55,310 bases of DNA from Hyphomicrobiaceae bacterium (GTDB taxonomy: Bacteria > Pseudomonadota > Alphaproteobacteria > Rhizobiales > Methyloligellaceae), in NCBI GenBank assembly GCA_028066055.1, contig JALCBY010000024.1:1-55310 (forward strand), read 5' to 3'. The translations under genes and the position numbers were made by a program. Below the pieces are notes generated by a model that saw nothing but the letters and a program-made list of their open reading frames with translations, was not told the origin of the DNA and did not search any database. Below, piece after piece: positions 42,407-51,348 of this stretch; within the stretch, counting starts at the first letter, position 1, and each line of letters opens with the position of its first letter.

Positions 42407-43234
42407 ATGTCCCGCTGCGTCGTAAAACCATGCGTCCGACTCTGGATTCTGTTGTTGGTGCTTTCGTTCAGTGCCGGTGGCACCAGCGCGCAAGATGATT
42501 CCATTCTCTACAGGGCGGTTGCATTTGTCACCGGGACCGAGGAGCCGGAGCGTTCACGTGGCTTTCGCGACGGGCTGAAACAGGCGGTTGTGAAGCTCAC
42601 GGGCAACGCAAGCCTCGCGACTTCACCAAGGCTTACGCCCTATCTTGATGGAGCGGCGGGTCTTGTGGCGTCGTTCGAATATGAAGACCGGATGAAGGGT
42701 ATTCCGGTCCATGATGAACAGGGCACACGGGAGCGGCCACACTTTCTGCGCATCACCTTCGACAAGGGCAAGCTCGACAACATTCTGACCGAACTCACCT
42801 TGAAGAAATGGCCCCTTCCCCGCCCCCGGCTGTCGGTGTTGATTGCGGTGATCACGCCGAAAAGGCGTTTCGTCGTCACAGAGACCTCCGGTCCGGCCTA
42901 CGGGCAGCGGGAAGTGCTTCGATCCGTGTCGGAGCGTCGCGCCATTCCCATAGCGCTGCCCGAGAACGAAAAATGGATCAGCGTTAAAATGATCAAAGCC
43001 GGAACAGTCGATGAAATGGACAAAGCTCCGGCAGCGGTCGGAGGCAATTGCCCATTGTCGGGTACGCTCAAGCTCGACGACAAGGGTATCTACTGGGACA
43101 TGCGCTGGACACTGCACTGTCACGGCACGTCAGCACGCTGGTCGCTCTCCGGGGTGACATACGACAACGCCCTCGCAAGCGGGCTTGAGCACAGCGCCAG
43201 AATTCTTTCCCAACGTGACGCGAAACAGCACTGA
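42407..43234 (+). CDS. DUF2066 secreted protein
   Basis: The 275-residue product has a signal peptide (LWILLLVLSFSAGGTSAQ) and the DUF2066 pattern: LYRAVAFVTGTEEPERSRGF, KQAVVKLTGNASLATSPRL, then RMKGIPVHDEQGTRERPHFL and KKWPLPRPRLSVLIAV. Such proteins are widespread in alphaproteobacteria and gammaproteobacteria, are thought to be periplasmic, and have no assigned reaction. Two cysteines in the C-terminal part (GGNCPLSG, TLHCHGTS) may form a disulfide. The gene starts 88 bp after the peroxiredoxin gene and could be co-transcribed with it. Confidence 0.8.
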   Translation: MSRCVVKPCVRLWILLLVLSFSAGGTSAQDDSILYRAVAFVTGTEEPERSRGFRDGLKQAVVKLTGNASLATSPRLTPYLDGAAGLVASFEYEDRMKGIPVHDEQGTRERPHFLRITFDKGKLDNILTELTLKKWPLPRPRLSVLIAVITPKRRFVVTETSGPAYGQREVLRSVSERRAIPIALPENEKWISVKMIKAGTVDEMDKAPAAVGGNCPLSGTLKLDDKGIYWDMRWTLHCHGTSARWSLSGVTYDNALASGLEHSARILSQRDAKQH

Positions 43235-43237
43235 GAC

Positions 43238-43636
43238 CTAGCGGATATCCAGATCGACGAAAGGCGCCCGGACACGAACACGGCCCTTGCCCACACGAAC
43301 GTCGGCAAACGGCGCTTTTACGTGGATATCGCCACTTGGCCCCTGCCCTGCGGGTGCGCCGCAATGGCCCACCGGATCCACATCGACAATGTTGTTCTTT
43401 GCATCCAGTTGCACCGAAAACCGTGTTCCGCTCTTGCACGCCCAGGCCTGGTATCCGGGATTTTCATCAGGCTCGATTTCGATGTCGGTGTAACCGCGCT
43501 TCTCGAGCATAGAAATCGCATCCTCCGGTGCAGCGCCGGCGAATACGGGAAGCGTGAACGCCACGGCGGCCATAGCACCGAGCGCAAGAAAATAGATTGC
43601 CGATAGTATCATATCTATTGCCAATTCCCTTTTCAC
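43238..43636 (-). CDS. Hypothetical secreted protein with a PepSY-like segment
   Basis: The 132-residue product has a signal peptide or anchor (MILSAIYFLALGAMAAVAFT) and a mature domain with DAISMLEKRGYTDIEIEPDE, VQLDAKNNIVDVDPVG, resembling the PepSY fold seen in many small periplasmic proteins, with two Cys (WACKSG, GHCGAP). The end is beta-rich with repeated VRVRAPFVDLDI-like strands. The function is unknown. Translation may start at 43636 or at the second Met, 43612. It ends 3 bp from the convergent DUF2066 gene. Confidence 0.65.
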   Translation of the reverse strand: MKRELAIDMILSAIYFLALGAMAAVAFTLPVFAGAAPEDAISMLEKRGYTDIEIEPDENPGYQAWACKSGTRFSVQLDAKNNIVDVDPVGHCGAPAGQGPSGDIHVKAPFADVRVGKGRVRVRAPFVDLDIR

Positions 43637-43851
43637 CTACTACGCCGGGCGATCTCGCGATCAATCAACATCGATACCGCAAACGCCCTTGCCTGCACAT
43701 AGCGTTTCATTCCGACAAACAACCTGCGTAAGAGTTCCTGCCACTCTTTTCTGGCCAGCAATTCCCGGCACCGACTAGGATACATACGTCACGAACCAAC
43801 GTGCCCCAAACACATCCAACAGGGCAGCCGACCTGCTCAGGAGAAAGAACA

Positions 43852-43995
43852 ATGGACATCATACTTGTTCAACCCCTCGTCGCTCTCATCGCCGGAATTC
43901 TCATTCTGGTCTGGCCGACCGTCATAAACTATGTGATTGCGGCGTATCTGATCCTGACCGGGATTACTGGTCTGTTGCCGCAACTCCAAGGCTGA
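43852..43995 (+). CDS. Small membrane protein, DUF3096
   Basis: The 47-residue protein is almost entirely two hydrophobic helices: MDIILVQPLVALIAGILILV and INYVIAAYLILTGITGLL, matching DUF3096, a family of very short inner-membrane proteins. AGGAG lies 10 bases upstream of the ATG and decides the start. The role is unknown. It is preceded and followed by gaps of about 200 bp with no recognisable genes. Confidence 0.8.
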   Translation: MDIILVQPLVALIAGILILVWPTVINYVIAAYLILTGITGLLPQLQG

Positions 43996-44182
43996 TCAGC
44001 CAACCAAAGGGAGTACTTGTACCAAGTCGACGGCTCCGGTGTCGTGAGCCGGAGCCCACAGTCTACGGCGCACATTCATTCGTCGATAAGCACTTCGCGA
44101 TCCGCGTCGAACCTAACTTGTGCGCACTGTTCCAAATAAAAACAGATTCCCGGCAAAAGCCGGGGCAAAAGAGGGAAATCCA

Positions 44183-45049
44183 ATGAAACTGATGATGATC
44201 GAATCCGATGGCGCGACGCGTCTCGGAGTGGTGGATGGCGAGAGCGTTATCGACCTCGCGGCATGTTCCGATGCACTTCCGACAAACCTGCAGGCCCTCA
44301 TCGACGCAGGTCCCGACGCGCTGGCGCGCATTGGAAAGGCGGTTGAAACGGCCGCAGACACAGCAAAGCTCGCTCTGGACCAGGTGAAGCCGGCCTTGCC
44401 GTTGTCCCGGCCCGGAAAATTCATCTGTGTCGGGTTGAATTATGCGCTTCATGCAAAGGAAGGTGGCCACGACACGCCCGACTATCCCTCCCTGTTTCCG
44501 CGCTGGTCGACATCGCTGGTGGCAGCCGGCGCACCGGTCATACGCCCCAGAGTATCCGATCAGCTGGACTATGAGGGCGAACTGACAATCATCATCGGAC
44601 GCGGCGGACGGCATATTTCGGAAGAATATGCCTTGGAGCACGTGTTCGGCTACACGATCTTCAACGATGTCTCGGTGCGAACATACCAGCGCAAAACATC
44701 GCAATGGGCGGCCGGCAAGAATTTCGACGGAACCGGACCGCTCGGACCTGTCGTCGTCACACCGGATGACCTGCCGCCGGGCGCGTCGGGACTGCGTATC
44801 ACCACGCGTGTAAACGGTGAAACGCGTCAGGACTCCAACACGTCCGACATGATATTTCCCACCGCGCGCATTATCGCCATTCTCTCCGAGTTCATGACAC
44901 TGGAGCCGGGCGACGTGATAGCCACCGGCACACCATCAGGCGTTGCCCACGCTATGTCGCCTCCCGGGTGGATGAAACACGGCGACGAGGTCGAGGTCGA
45001 AATCGAGGGAATCGGCGTCCTGAGAAACCCGGTTGTCGACGAGACCTGA
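44183..45049 (+). CDS. Fumarylacetoacetate hydrolase family protein
   Basis: The 288-residue cytoplasmic protein has an FAH C-terminal domain with metal-binding residues in FICVGLNYALHAKEGG, LDYEGELTIIIGRGGR (Glu pair) and FNDVSVRTYQRKTSQW. The substrate-loop phrase MEPGDVIATGTPSGV is present as LEPGDVIATGTPSGVAHAM. Enzymes of this group cleave or isomerise 2-oxo acids (acylpyruvate hydrolase, 2-hydroxyhepta-2,4-diene-1,7-dioate isomerase, ureidoglycolate lyase). The exact substrate cannot be fixed. GAGGG lies 8 bases before ATG 44183. Confidence 0.88.
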   Translation: MKLMMIESDGATRLGVVDGESVIDLAACSDALPTNLQALIDAGPDALARIGKAVETAADTAKLALDQVKPALPLSRPGKFICVGLNYALHAKEGGHDTPDYPSLFPRWSTSLVAAGAPVIRPRVSDQLDYEGELTIIIGRGGRHISEEYALEHVFGYTIFNDVSVRTYQRKTSQWAAGKNFDGTGPLGPVVVTPDDLPPGASGLRITTRVNGETRQDSNTSDMIFPTARIIAILSEFMTLEPGDVIATGTPSGVAHAMSPPGWMKHGDEVEVEIEGIGVLRNPVVDET

Positions 45050-45057
45050 GGGCAGGC

Positions 45058-45633
45058 CTATTCCAGAGGTTCACCTGCGGCGATCAGGGCAGCGCGACAC
45101 CGCTCGGACAGCCTGTCGCCGTGTACCTTCAGGCAGAACAGCGCGTTGCCGTGACCCATCGGCACGTCCGGGCAAAGAACGCGGAAATCCCTTGCACAGG
45201 ATCGTGCGGTGATCCTGAGTTCGCGGAAGAACGGCATAATCGGGCGTTCAGGCATGGGTGCCGCCGCAGGTGCCGGGGCGGGCGTTGGTTTGCCCTGATC
45301 TGCACTTTTGCTTTCCGGCGCTTTCGCCGCGGCGGGCTTTTTATCGGCTGAAGCGGCGGAGGAACCGGCCTTCTGCTCTTCGGCTCCCCCGGATACGGCT
45401 TTCACGGCCGACTGGCACGCGGGCGAAAGCTTGTCCACATGCTGCTCCAGACAGACCAGAGCGGCCATGCCACCCGTTGGTACGCCCGCGCAATTGGCGC
45501 GGAAGTCCGCCGGACAGGAAGAACGGAGCGCCTGCTTCTGGGCTGCCGTCGGCCTTTCCTGCGCGAGAGCAGAAAACGATGAAATGGAAAGCGTGGTGAG
45601 CGCAACTGCGCCAAAAATTGCGACACGTGTCAT
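45058..45633 (-). CDS. Secreted protein with two Cys-rich GLG1-like repeats
   Basis: The 191-residue product has a signal peptide ending SFSALAQ. Two copies follow of a four-Cys repeat: CPADFRANCAGVPTGG then LVCLEQHVDKLSPACQSA, and CARDFRVLCPDVPMGHG then LFCLKVHGDRLSERCRAA. The spacing resembles the Golgi apparatus cysteine-rich repeat (PF00839) found in many alphaproteobacterial secreted proteins. An Ala/Pro/Lys linker joins the repeats. Each repeat probably holds two disulfides in the periplasm. The function is unknown. Confidence 0.72.
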   Translation of the reverse strand: MTRVAIFGAVALTTLSISSFSALAQERPTAAQKQALRSSCPADFRANCAGVPTGGMAALVCLEQHVDKLSPACQSAVKAVSGGAEEQKAGSSAASADKKPAAAKAPESKSADQGKPTPAPAPAAAPMPERPIMPFFRELRITARSCARDFRVLCPDVPMGHGNALFCLKVHGDRLSERCRAALIAAGEPLE

Positions 45634-45863
45634 TAGGATGCTCCGACTATGTGGATGATAACGGCCCGTTCTTTAGCACGCACATAAGGACCGAACTGTG
45701 ATCCGTTACATCTAAGCCTTGAACCTGTTCGCTCAAGTGATCGCCCAAGAATTTTTTGAGAATTAGGGGATTTGTCGCAATCTTTCGCGCCTCAATACGG
45801 GTAGAGGCTCCTTAACACTATTCCCCTAGACTCTTTGAACCTGAAATTTGGGCGATTCCGGAC
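45634..45863. other. Intergenic region before the PAS histidine kinase
   Basis: This 230-bp gap separates two divergent genes. It contains a GACTC (GANTC type) at 45829-45833 and a single TTAA at 45811, but no spaced CtrA box, sigma-54 element or hairpin that I trust. Confidence 0.35.
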
Positions 45864-48359
45864 ATGGCGCCTGCGATGACATCCCACAATACAGCAACCG
45901 GTCTGCATGCAGCCGAGGGCCGTCGCGTGCCGGAGCAAACAGAGAAAGTCGCGCTCGCATCGATCGTAAAGTCGGTTGTTCGCGTCTGCGCGGTCGATTT
46001 CGCCGTGATCGCCCTCGCAGGCCGAGATGGACCATCAATCCTCGCACAAAACGGCGCCGCCCCTTCCGCAACAGATCAGCTGCTGAATTCCTGTATCGAC
46101 ACGGTGGTCAGGAGTCGGACGGGGCTGGAAATTGACGACATACAGAACCACCCGCAACTCGCCGCTGCGCTGAGCAACACCGCGCATTTCGGAGCTCGGT
46201 TTTGTGCCGCTCGTCCACTTCTAACGCCGGACGGACATGCTGTCGGCGCGCTGTGCCTGATCGACCAGCAAGACAGGGTTTTGAGCGACGCTCAACACGA
46301 GCTGCTGGACGACATGACCCGTACTGCTTCGGCTCTGCTGGAACAAAAACAAGCGATGGCAGCAGCACGCAGTGCGCTTGACAAGGCCCAATATGCAGCG
46401 GAAATGGCGAACGAAGCTGCGGAGACCCAGAATACGCACTTCTCGATTGCCCTGAAGTATATGTCCCAGGGTCTATGCATGTTCGACGGCGATGAGAGAC
46501 TCGTCGTCAGCAATGACCGCTACGCGGAAATGTACGGACTTTCTCCCGACCTGATGAAACCTGGTGTGAGTTTCCGCAAGATTCTCGACTACCGGATCAG
46601 CAACAACGCCATCACCGGGGATGACCCCGAACAGTATATCGCGGAGCGCGTGGCGGCTGTGCGTGAAAACACGCGATCGACAAAAATACAACTCATGTCC
46701 GACGGTCGCGTTCTTGCGATCTCTCACGCGCCGCTGCCTGGCGGCGGATGGGTGGCCACGCACGAGGATATTTCCGAGTTGGCCAAGGCAGAGGCCATGA
46801 ACCAGCGGCTGGCACGCATCGTCGAAGATGCGATCAACGAGATATACGTATTTGACGCGGAAACGCTGAAGTTCCTGCAGGTCAACAAAAGCGCCTGCAA
46901 CAACCTTGGCTACTCGTTGGACGAACTCAGGAACCTCACTCCAATTGACATCAAACCGGAGCACACGCGCGAGTCGTTTGAAGATGTCATTTCACCTTTG
47001 CGGAGAGGAGATACATCGCACGCACTGTTCGAGACCGTTCATGAGCGCAAGGATGGATCGTTTTACAATGTGCGGGTCACGCTGCAGTTGATCGAATCAC
47101 AGAACCAGCAGGTGCTCACCGCAATCATCGAGGATGTCACCGAACGCAACGAGGTGCTCCACGATCTGAAGCAGAACAAGGAACTGTTTTCACGCGCGTT
47201 TCACGCAAATCCTCTCCCCTACACGATCTCCGGACCAGACGGTGCGATCTACGATATCAACGATGCGTGGATGAAAATGATGGGATATTCCCGTGAGGAG
47301 GCCGTTGGCAATTCCGCCTATAAGCTGGGCCTCTGGGCAGACGCGGAAGATCGGGCGAAATTTGTCAGTCTGCTGGAGAAGAACCGGACCGTGGACAATT
47401 ACGAGACGCAGTACCGCACCAAGACCGGCGAGCTTCGCGACGTACTCGTCTCCGGTGAGTGGGTCGATGTGCGTGGCAAGCCCCGCATGTTCAACATTTC
47501 GCACGACGTTACCGAGCACAAGGAGACAGAACGACGCCTGCTCGAAGATCGCGACATGCTCAAGGAGATGGTGAGGGAAGCGACTGCCGATCTCGAAGCG
47601 AAGGCGCAGGAACTTGCCGCCGCGCTCGCGAAGGAAAAGGAACTGAACGAACTGCAGCGGCAGTTCGTCTCCATGGCAAGCCACGAATTCAGGACGCCGC
47701 TCGCCATCATCGATGCCACGGCCCAACGCCTCAAGAAACGCGCGGACAGCATGTCTTCAGACGATGCGATCAACCGGATTGAAAAAATCCGCCAGGCGGT
47801 CGCCCGAATGACACAACTGATGGAGAGCACACTCACGGCAGCACGCCTCGAAGATGGCAGGGTTGCCGTCGATATCAAGCCGTGTGCGATCGAACAGATC
47901 GTTCTCGATGTCTGCTCGCGGCATCAGGACATCGCCAAGAACCATGTAATCTCATGCGAGATGTCGAACTTGCCCGAAACGATCAAAGCCGACGCCAGAG
48001 CACTTGAGCAGATTCTCACGAATCTACTGTCGAATGCCATCAAATATTCACCCGAGTCTCCGGACGTCCGCGTCAACGCCTATCGCAGCGGGAAGAATGT
48101 GGTCATCAAGGTAGCCGACCAGGGTGTGGGCATTGACGAAGAAGACCTGCCCAACATGTTCGGACGCTTCTTCCGCGCCAAAACGTCGACCGGGATTGCA
48201 GGAACAGGCATCGGCCTCAACCTCGTAAAGACACTGGCGGATATGCATGGCGGCTCCGTCAGCGTCGAAAGCACAAAGGGCGTCGGCAGCACCTTCATCG
48301 TGATCCTGCCGATCGATGGTGTCGCTGCGCCCGACAAACCGCAGGACACCGCGGCATAA
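45864..48359 (+). CDS. Soluble GAF/PAS sensor histidine kinase
   Basis: The 831-residue protein has no signal peptide or membrane helix. An N-terminal GAF-like domain (ARFCAARPLLTPDGHAVGAL, then CLIDQQDRVLSD) is followed by three PAS regions (starting near MSQGLCMFDGDERLVVSNDR, INEIYVFDAETLKFLQVNKS and ANPLPYTISGPDGAIYDIND) and a coiled coil. The HisKA domain has His607 in ASHEFRTPLAIID, and HATPase_c has LEQILTNLLSNAIKYSPE, VADQGVGIDEEDL and GTGIGLNLVKTLAD. The protein ends without a receiver. No response regulator is adjacent, so it is an orphan kinase that senses an internal signal. An alternative ATG lies four codons in. Confidence 0.9.
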   Translation: MAPAMTSHNTATGLHAAEGRRVPEQTEKVALASIVKSVVRVCAVDFAVIALAGRDGPSILAQNGAAPSATDQLLNSCIDTVVRSRTGLEIDDIQNHPQLAAALSNTAHFGARFCAARPLLTPDGHAVGALCLIDQQDRVLSDAQHELLDDMTRTASALLEQKQAMAAARSALDKAQYAAEMANEAAETQNTHFSIALKYMSQGLCMFDGDERLVVSNDRYAEMYGLSPDLMKPGVSFRKILDYRISNNAITGDDPEQYIAERVAAVRENTRSTKIQLMSDGRVLAISHAPLPGGGWVATHEDISELAKAEAMNQRLARIVEDAINEIYVFDAETLKFLQVNKSACNNLGYSLDELRNLTPIDIKPEHTRESFEDVISPLRRGDTSHALFETVHERKDGSFYNVRVTLQLIESQNQQVLTAIIEDVTERNEVLHDLKQNKELFSRAFHANPLPYTISGPDGAIYDINDAWMKMMGYSREEAVGNSAYKLGLWADAEDRAKFVSLLEKNRTVDNYETQYRTKTGELRDVLVSGEWVDVRGKPRMFNISHDVTEHKETERRLLEDRDMLKEMVREATADLEAKAQELAAALAKEKELNELQRQFVSMASHEFRTPLAIIDATAQRLKKRADSMSSDDAINRIEKIRQAVARMTQLMESTLTAARLEDGRVAVDIKPCAIEQIVLDVCSRHQDIAKNHVISCEMSNLPETIKADARALEQILTNLLSNAIKYSPESPDVRVNAYRSGKNVVIKVADQGVGIDEEDLPNMFGRFFRAKTSTGIAGTGIGLNLVKTLADMHGGSVSVESTKGVGSTFIVILPIDGVAAPDKPQDTAA

Positions 48360-48389
48360 ATCCTGCCGCACCGCCCGAGATTTCGATCT

Positions 48390-48812
48390 TTACTTGAATT
48401 GCGGCGACCGAGCGGGGCCACCGATGCAGCGGAGCTGGTAGCTGTCCATTACCGGATGCGCCAGATTGACCCGCGAACTCGGCAACACCTCGAACATCGG
48501 GATGCGGTAGCGGCTTGCATCGTAAAGCACCAGCTTCGCCGCGGGACCCGTCGTCACCGAAAGAACCCTGCGGTTGAGGTCGCGACCGTCCGAATACCGC
48601 AAATCGCGGATGCGCGGGACGTCTTCCGGTCCGATCCGCTCAAGCGATACGCCCTGCCCGTTCCGGCCTTCATGGAAGACCGCATAGCAGGGACTGCCCG
48701 CCGGTTCGACCTGGGCAAGGGTTATCCCGACTTCCTGCGCACTGGATACGGCCGAGAAAAAGGCCACGCTCGAAACCGCCAGTATTCCAGAGATTTTCTT
48801 CACTGCACTCAT
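48390..48812 (-). CDS. Hypothetical secreted protein, possibly crystallin-like
   Basis: The 140-residue product has a signal peptide (MSAVKKISGILAVSSVAFFS, cleavage near SSAQ). A mature domain follows with CYAVFHEGRNGQGVSLERIG, RDLNRRVLSVTTGPAAKLVL and YDASRYRIPMFEVLPSSRV. The pattern of short strands with VLYDASRY looks like a beta/gamma-crystallin-type motif, but this is only an impression. Two Cys (one near the start, one near the end of the mature part) may pair. AGGTG precedes ATG 48812, chosen over 48830. Confidence 0.6.
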   Translation of the reverse strand: MSAVKKISGILAVSSVAFFSAVSSAQEVGITLAQVEPAGSPCYAVFHEGRNGQGVSLERIGPEDVPRIRDLRYSDGRDLNRRVLSVTTGPAAKLVLYDASRYRIPMFEVLPSSRVNLAHPVMDSYQLRCIGGPARSPQFK

Positions 48813-48947
48813 AACTGCACCTGAATTCAATATGTTACTGCCCGGACGCGTATCACCCGAATTTGGCCGCGATGTGTTCGTGCCGTGCCATGTTCAGCCG
48901 CATTTCGCGACGATTTGCATTGTCTCGCCGTTCTGAAAAGTGATGCG

Positions 48948-49289
48948 CTAAGCGACACGCCACCCCCGCGCGATAGCCTGGGCAAAAGATTTGTTCTTGT
49001 TGCAGAACATGTCGCTCATCACGCGCTGGTGGGCCTTGTCCTTTCCCGGTTTCGGTGGCCGCTTCACGAACTTGTTCCACTCAACGACTTTGCCTGTGCA
49101 AAGAACCACCATCCAATCCTGCCGCGTTACGGCATCCACCCACATCGAACTGTCCGCATTGATCTTCTCCGCCGCCGCCTTCACGTCCCTGCAGAAGGTT
49201 TCGTCGAATATATCCGCACGAGCGGAACTATCTGAAGCAAACGTAATGAGGAGAAGGCTACCAAGGGTAATCAGACTGATTGTCCGCAT
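48948..49289 (-). CDS. Hypothetical small secreted protein
   Basis: The 113-residue product has a signal peptide (MRTISLITLGSLLLITFASD, cleavage near SARA). Three Cys are in the mature part (ETFCRDVK, VVLCTGKV, DMFCNKNK). No family is recognised. It stands alone between the crystallin-like gene and the acid phosphatase gene, divergent from the latter with a 148-bp gap. It is slightly richer in A+T than the average gene here. Confidence 0.6.
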   Translation of the reverse strand: MRTISLITLGSLLLITFASDSSARADIFDETFCRDVKAAAEKINADSSMWVDAVTRQDWMVVLCTGKVVEWNKFVKRPPKPGKDKAHQRVMSDMFCNKNKSFAQAIARGWRVA

Positions 49290-49437
49290 GGGATTGTTTT
49301 TCCTAAGCCTAAAACAATCGTAGCTGAAGATGGCTTAAACAGCGTTCATCGAAAACTGTCACATATACTTCACTAGTAATCTTTGCCGGGGAAATAATAT
49401 ATTAGCTGGCGGATAAAGGCGTTACCGAGAGTTCCCC

Positions 49438-50364
49438 ATGAAAAATTTCACACTCAAAACCATATCGATTTTGGCCATTTCGATGTTTTTTCTTGGACTT
49501 TCACCTGAAGCGAAAACCCAAGTGGCGTCAGATACAAAACCGAGCTTGCGAACACACGAAGGTCTAAACGCCACGCTTTGGATGAAGACATCGCCGGAGT
49601 ATCGAATGATGGCAAGTCAGTCATTCTATCTGGCAAGCCTGATGCTTGAGAGGGCCTTGGCCAATCCGAACTGGACCGCTGCAACGGAGCAAAGGGGAAG
49701 CTATCAGGACCTGGAAAAGGTCGCCGTTATTCTGGATGTGGATGAAACCATTCTCGACAATGGGCCTTTTCAGGAAAAACTCATTGTTGAAGACACTCAA
49801 TATGACAGCGACGAGTGGGACGACTGGGTTGGGCTTGGCAGAGCCCCGCGCCTGTCTGGCGCCGTCTCGTTCGTCAGGCGGGCGGAGAAATTGGGCGTAA
49901 GTATTTTTTACGTGACCAATCGTGAGCATAAGCGCTGGAAAGAGACAAATGAAAATCTCAGAATGAAGGGGTTCCCCGTCTCGGAAGATGGCGCCAACCT
50001 GTTGAGCAAATACAAACAGCCCGATTGGGACTCAGACAAAACACCACGACGAGAGTTCGTCGCCCGAACACATCGAATATTGCTGTTGATCGGAGACGAT
50101 CTGAATGATTTTGTCTCCGGCTCACGGACGCCTGACCCGAGCGACCCGGATCCGGCATACCTGCAGCGGCGCAAGGTCGCCGAAATGCACAGGAACATGT
50201 GGGGTACGAAATGGATTGTGCTCCCCAACCCGACCTATGGTTCTTGGGAGCGCGCACTCTATAAAGTCGGCGCGGAGTGCCGAAACCCGGCGGATGACGA
50301 GGTGCGCAAGGCTTGCCGCAAGGAAAAATTACGGCAGAAGTATCTTCATCTTGAAGGCCATTAG
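49438..50364 (+). CDS. Secreted acid phosphatase of the e(P4)/class B-C HAD type
   Basis: The 308-residue protein has a signal sequence (ISILAISMFFLGLSPEAKT) and a HAD fold with the DDDD pattern: motif I KVAVILDVDETILDNG, ISIFYVTNRE-like VSIFYVTNREHKRW, and LLLIGDDLNDFVSG. SQSFYLASLMLERAL upstream is typical of the 5'-nucleotidase lipoprotein e(P4) family, which releases phosphate or nucleosides from nucleotides in the envelope. No lipobox Cys follows the signal peptide, so this member should be soluble in the periplasm or secreted rather than a lipoprotein. Confidence 0.87.
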   Translation: MKNFTLKTISILAISMFFLGLSPEAKTQVASDTKPSLRTHEGLNATLWMKTSPEYRMMASQSFYLASLMLERALANPNWTAATEQRGSYQDLEKVAVILDVDETILDNGPFQEKLIVEDTQYDSDEWDDWVGLGRAPRLSGAVSFVRRAEKLGVSIFYVTNREHKRWKETNENLRMKGFPVSEDGANLLSKYKQPDWDSDKTPRREFVARTHRILLLIGDDLNDFVSGSRTPDPSDPDPAYLQRRKVAEMHRNMWGTKWIVLPNPTYGSWERALYKVGAECRNPADDEVRKACRKEKLRQKYLHLEGH

Positions 50365-50375
50365 CTGATGGATAC

Positions 50376-50855
50376 TTAGCCCGCGCGCCCTTTCAATTCG
50401 TCAACCAGCGACGCGACAAACTCTTCCGCCTGGCCTTGAATGCCCGGCTCGCCGCTTTCGCGTGGACCGGCAACATTGAGCACGTGGACCTGTTCAGCCT
50501 CCATCCAGTCCGCCACGCGGCGGGCCTCTTCGGCCAAATCGCCCGCGGGGTCGGCCCACAGATGCGGTTTCTTCAACTCAACGGCGAAGGTCCGTGTCAG
50601 CTTCGTGCCGCCTGAAAGTTTCGGATTGTGGGTCAGAATCAGCGTGGCGTCAGAATCGCGGACATTGGCTTTCGTCCGGTGCGCATAGTCGGCGCTTTCC
50701 ATTTCCTGCACCGGAAACTTGTCCGGGATCGCGCCATCTTCCGCGCGCCGCCCTTTCGGGCACCAGCCGCCGGCATCGATGCCCGCTGCAAGAGCTGCAT
50801 TCAACGCCCCGCGATCGACACCTGTCTGTCCTCCCGAAACAATGCGTGTCAGCAC
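50376..50855 (-). CDS. Putative molybdenum carrier / Rossmann-fold protein
   Basis: The 159-residue cytoplasmic protein matches the putative molybdenum carrier family (PF12694): RIVSGGQTGVDRGALNAALA, GGWCPKGRRAEDGAIPDKF, then TKANVRDSDATLILTH and HVLNVAGPRESGEPGI. The GGQTGVD loop resembles a nucleotide- or oxyanion-binding loop of the DprA/LOG-like superfamily. The molybdenum link is from structural work on a homologue and is weak evidence for function. It is 18 bp downstream of the ArsR gene on the same strand and may be co-transcribed. Confidence 0.82.
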   Translation of the reverse strand: MLTRIVSGGQTGVDRGALNAALAAGIDAGGWCPKGRRAEDGAIPDKFPVQEMESADYAHRTKANVRDSDATLILTHNPKLSGGTKLTRTFAVELKKPHLWADPAGDLAEEARRVADWMEAEQVHVLNVAGPRESGEPGIQGQAEEFVASLVDELKGRAG

Positions 50856-50873
50856 TGCGGTCTCTCCCCGCTT

Positions 50874-51212
50874 CTAGCGATTGATTCCATCCGATTCGCA
50901 CGCATCGGACGACGTCAGGATGGCATGCACAAGCCCCGGGAACTTCTGCTCCAGTTCATCGCACCGCGCCATATTGACAACCTGCGTGCCCTGTTTCTCG
51001 GAACGAATGAGGCCTGCCTCGCGCAACAGCTTGAAATGATGAGACAGCGTCGATTTGGGCAAATCGCACGGGGCGGCCGTGCTGCAATTCATCGTGCCGC
51101 CACACCCGGTCAGCCGCCGGAAAATAGCCAGGCGATGGGGATCGGCCAGTGCGTACAGCACGCCCTCGAGGCTCACATCCTCGATCGGGGGATGAACAAA
51201 CGGTCTCGCCAT
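50874..51212 (-). CDS. ArsR-family HTH transcriptional regulator
   Basis: The 112-residue protein has a winged helix: LYALADPHRLAIFRRLTGCG, LPKSTLSHHFKLLREAGLIR and SEKQGTQVVNMARCDEL. The insert CGGTMNCSTAAPCD between helices adds three Cys that could sense a metal or redox signal, although classical ArsR metal-site motifs (CVC) are absent. It is divergent from an SDR gene across a perfect 37-bp palindrome, the likely operator. This arrangement suggests autorepression and control of the SDR. ATG 51212 is the likely start; 51221 is possible. Confidence 0.88.
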   Translation of the reverse strand: MARPFVHPPIEDVSLEGVLYALADPHRLAIFRRLTGCGGTMNCSTAAPCDLPKSTLSHHFKLLREAGLIRSEKQGTQVVNMARCDELEQKFPGLVHAILTSSDACESDGINR

Positions 51213-51240
51213 GCGACTCAATATGTGGGTACATCACCAA

Positions 51241-51277
51241 AAGTTCAATAGTTCAATATTCTTGAACTATTGAACTT
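51241..51277. promoter_or_regulatory. Perfect 16-bp-arm palindromic operator between arsR and SDR
   Basis: AAGTTCAATAGTTCAA (51241-51256) and its exact reverse complement (51262-51277) are separated by TATTC. Each arm contains GTTCAA twice, so the site is both a palindrome and a set of repeated half-sites. It lies 28 bp before the ArsR start and 71 bp before the SDR start, the right place for a dimeric or tetrameric ArsR operator. An mRNA hairpin is the alternative reading. Confidence 0.85.
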
Positions 51278-51348
51278 CACATCCTACATTCCTGCTCGAC
51301 GCGACCGGAGTGCGGCGTGTGGATAGTGCTGATTGGAAAGGGTAACCG

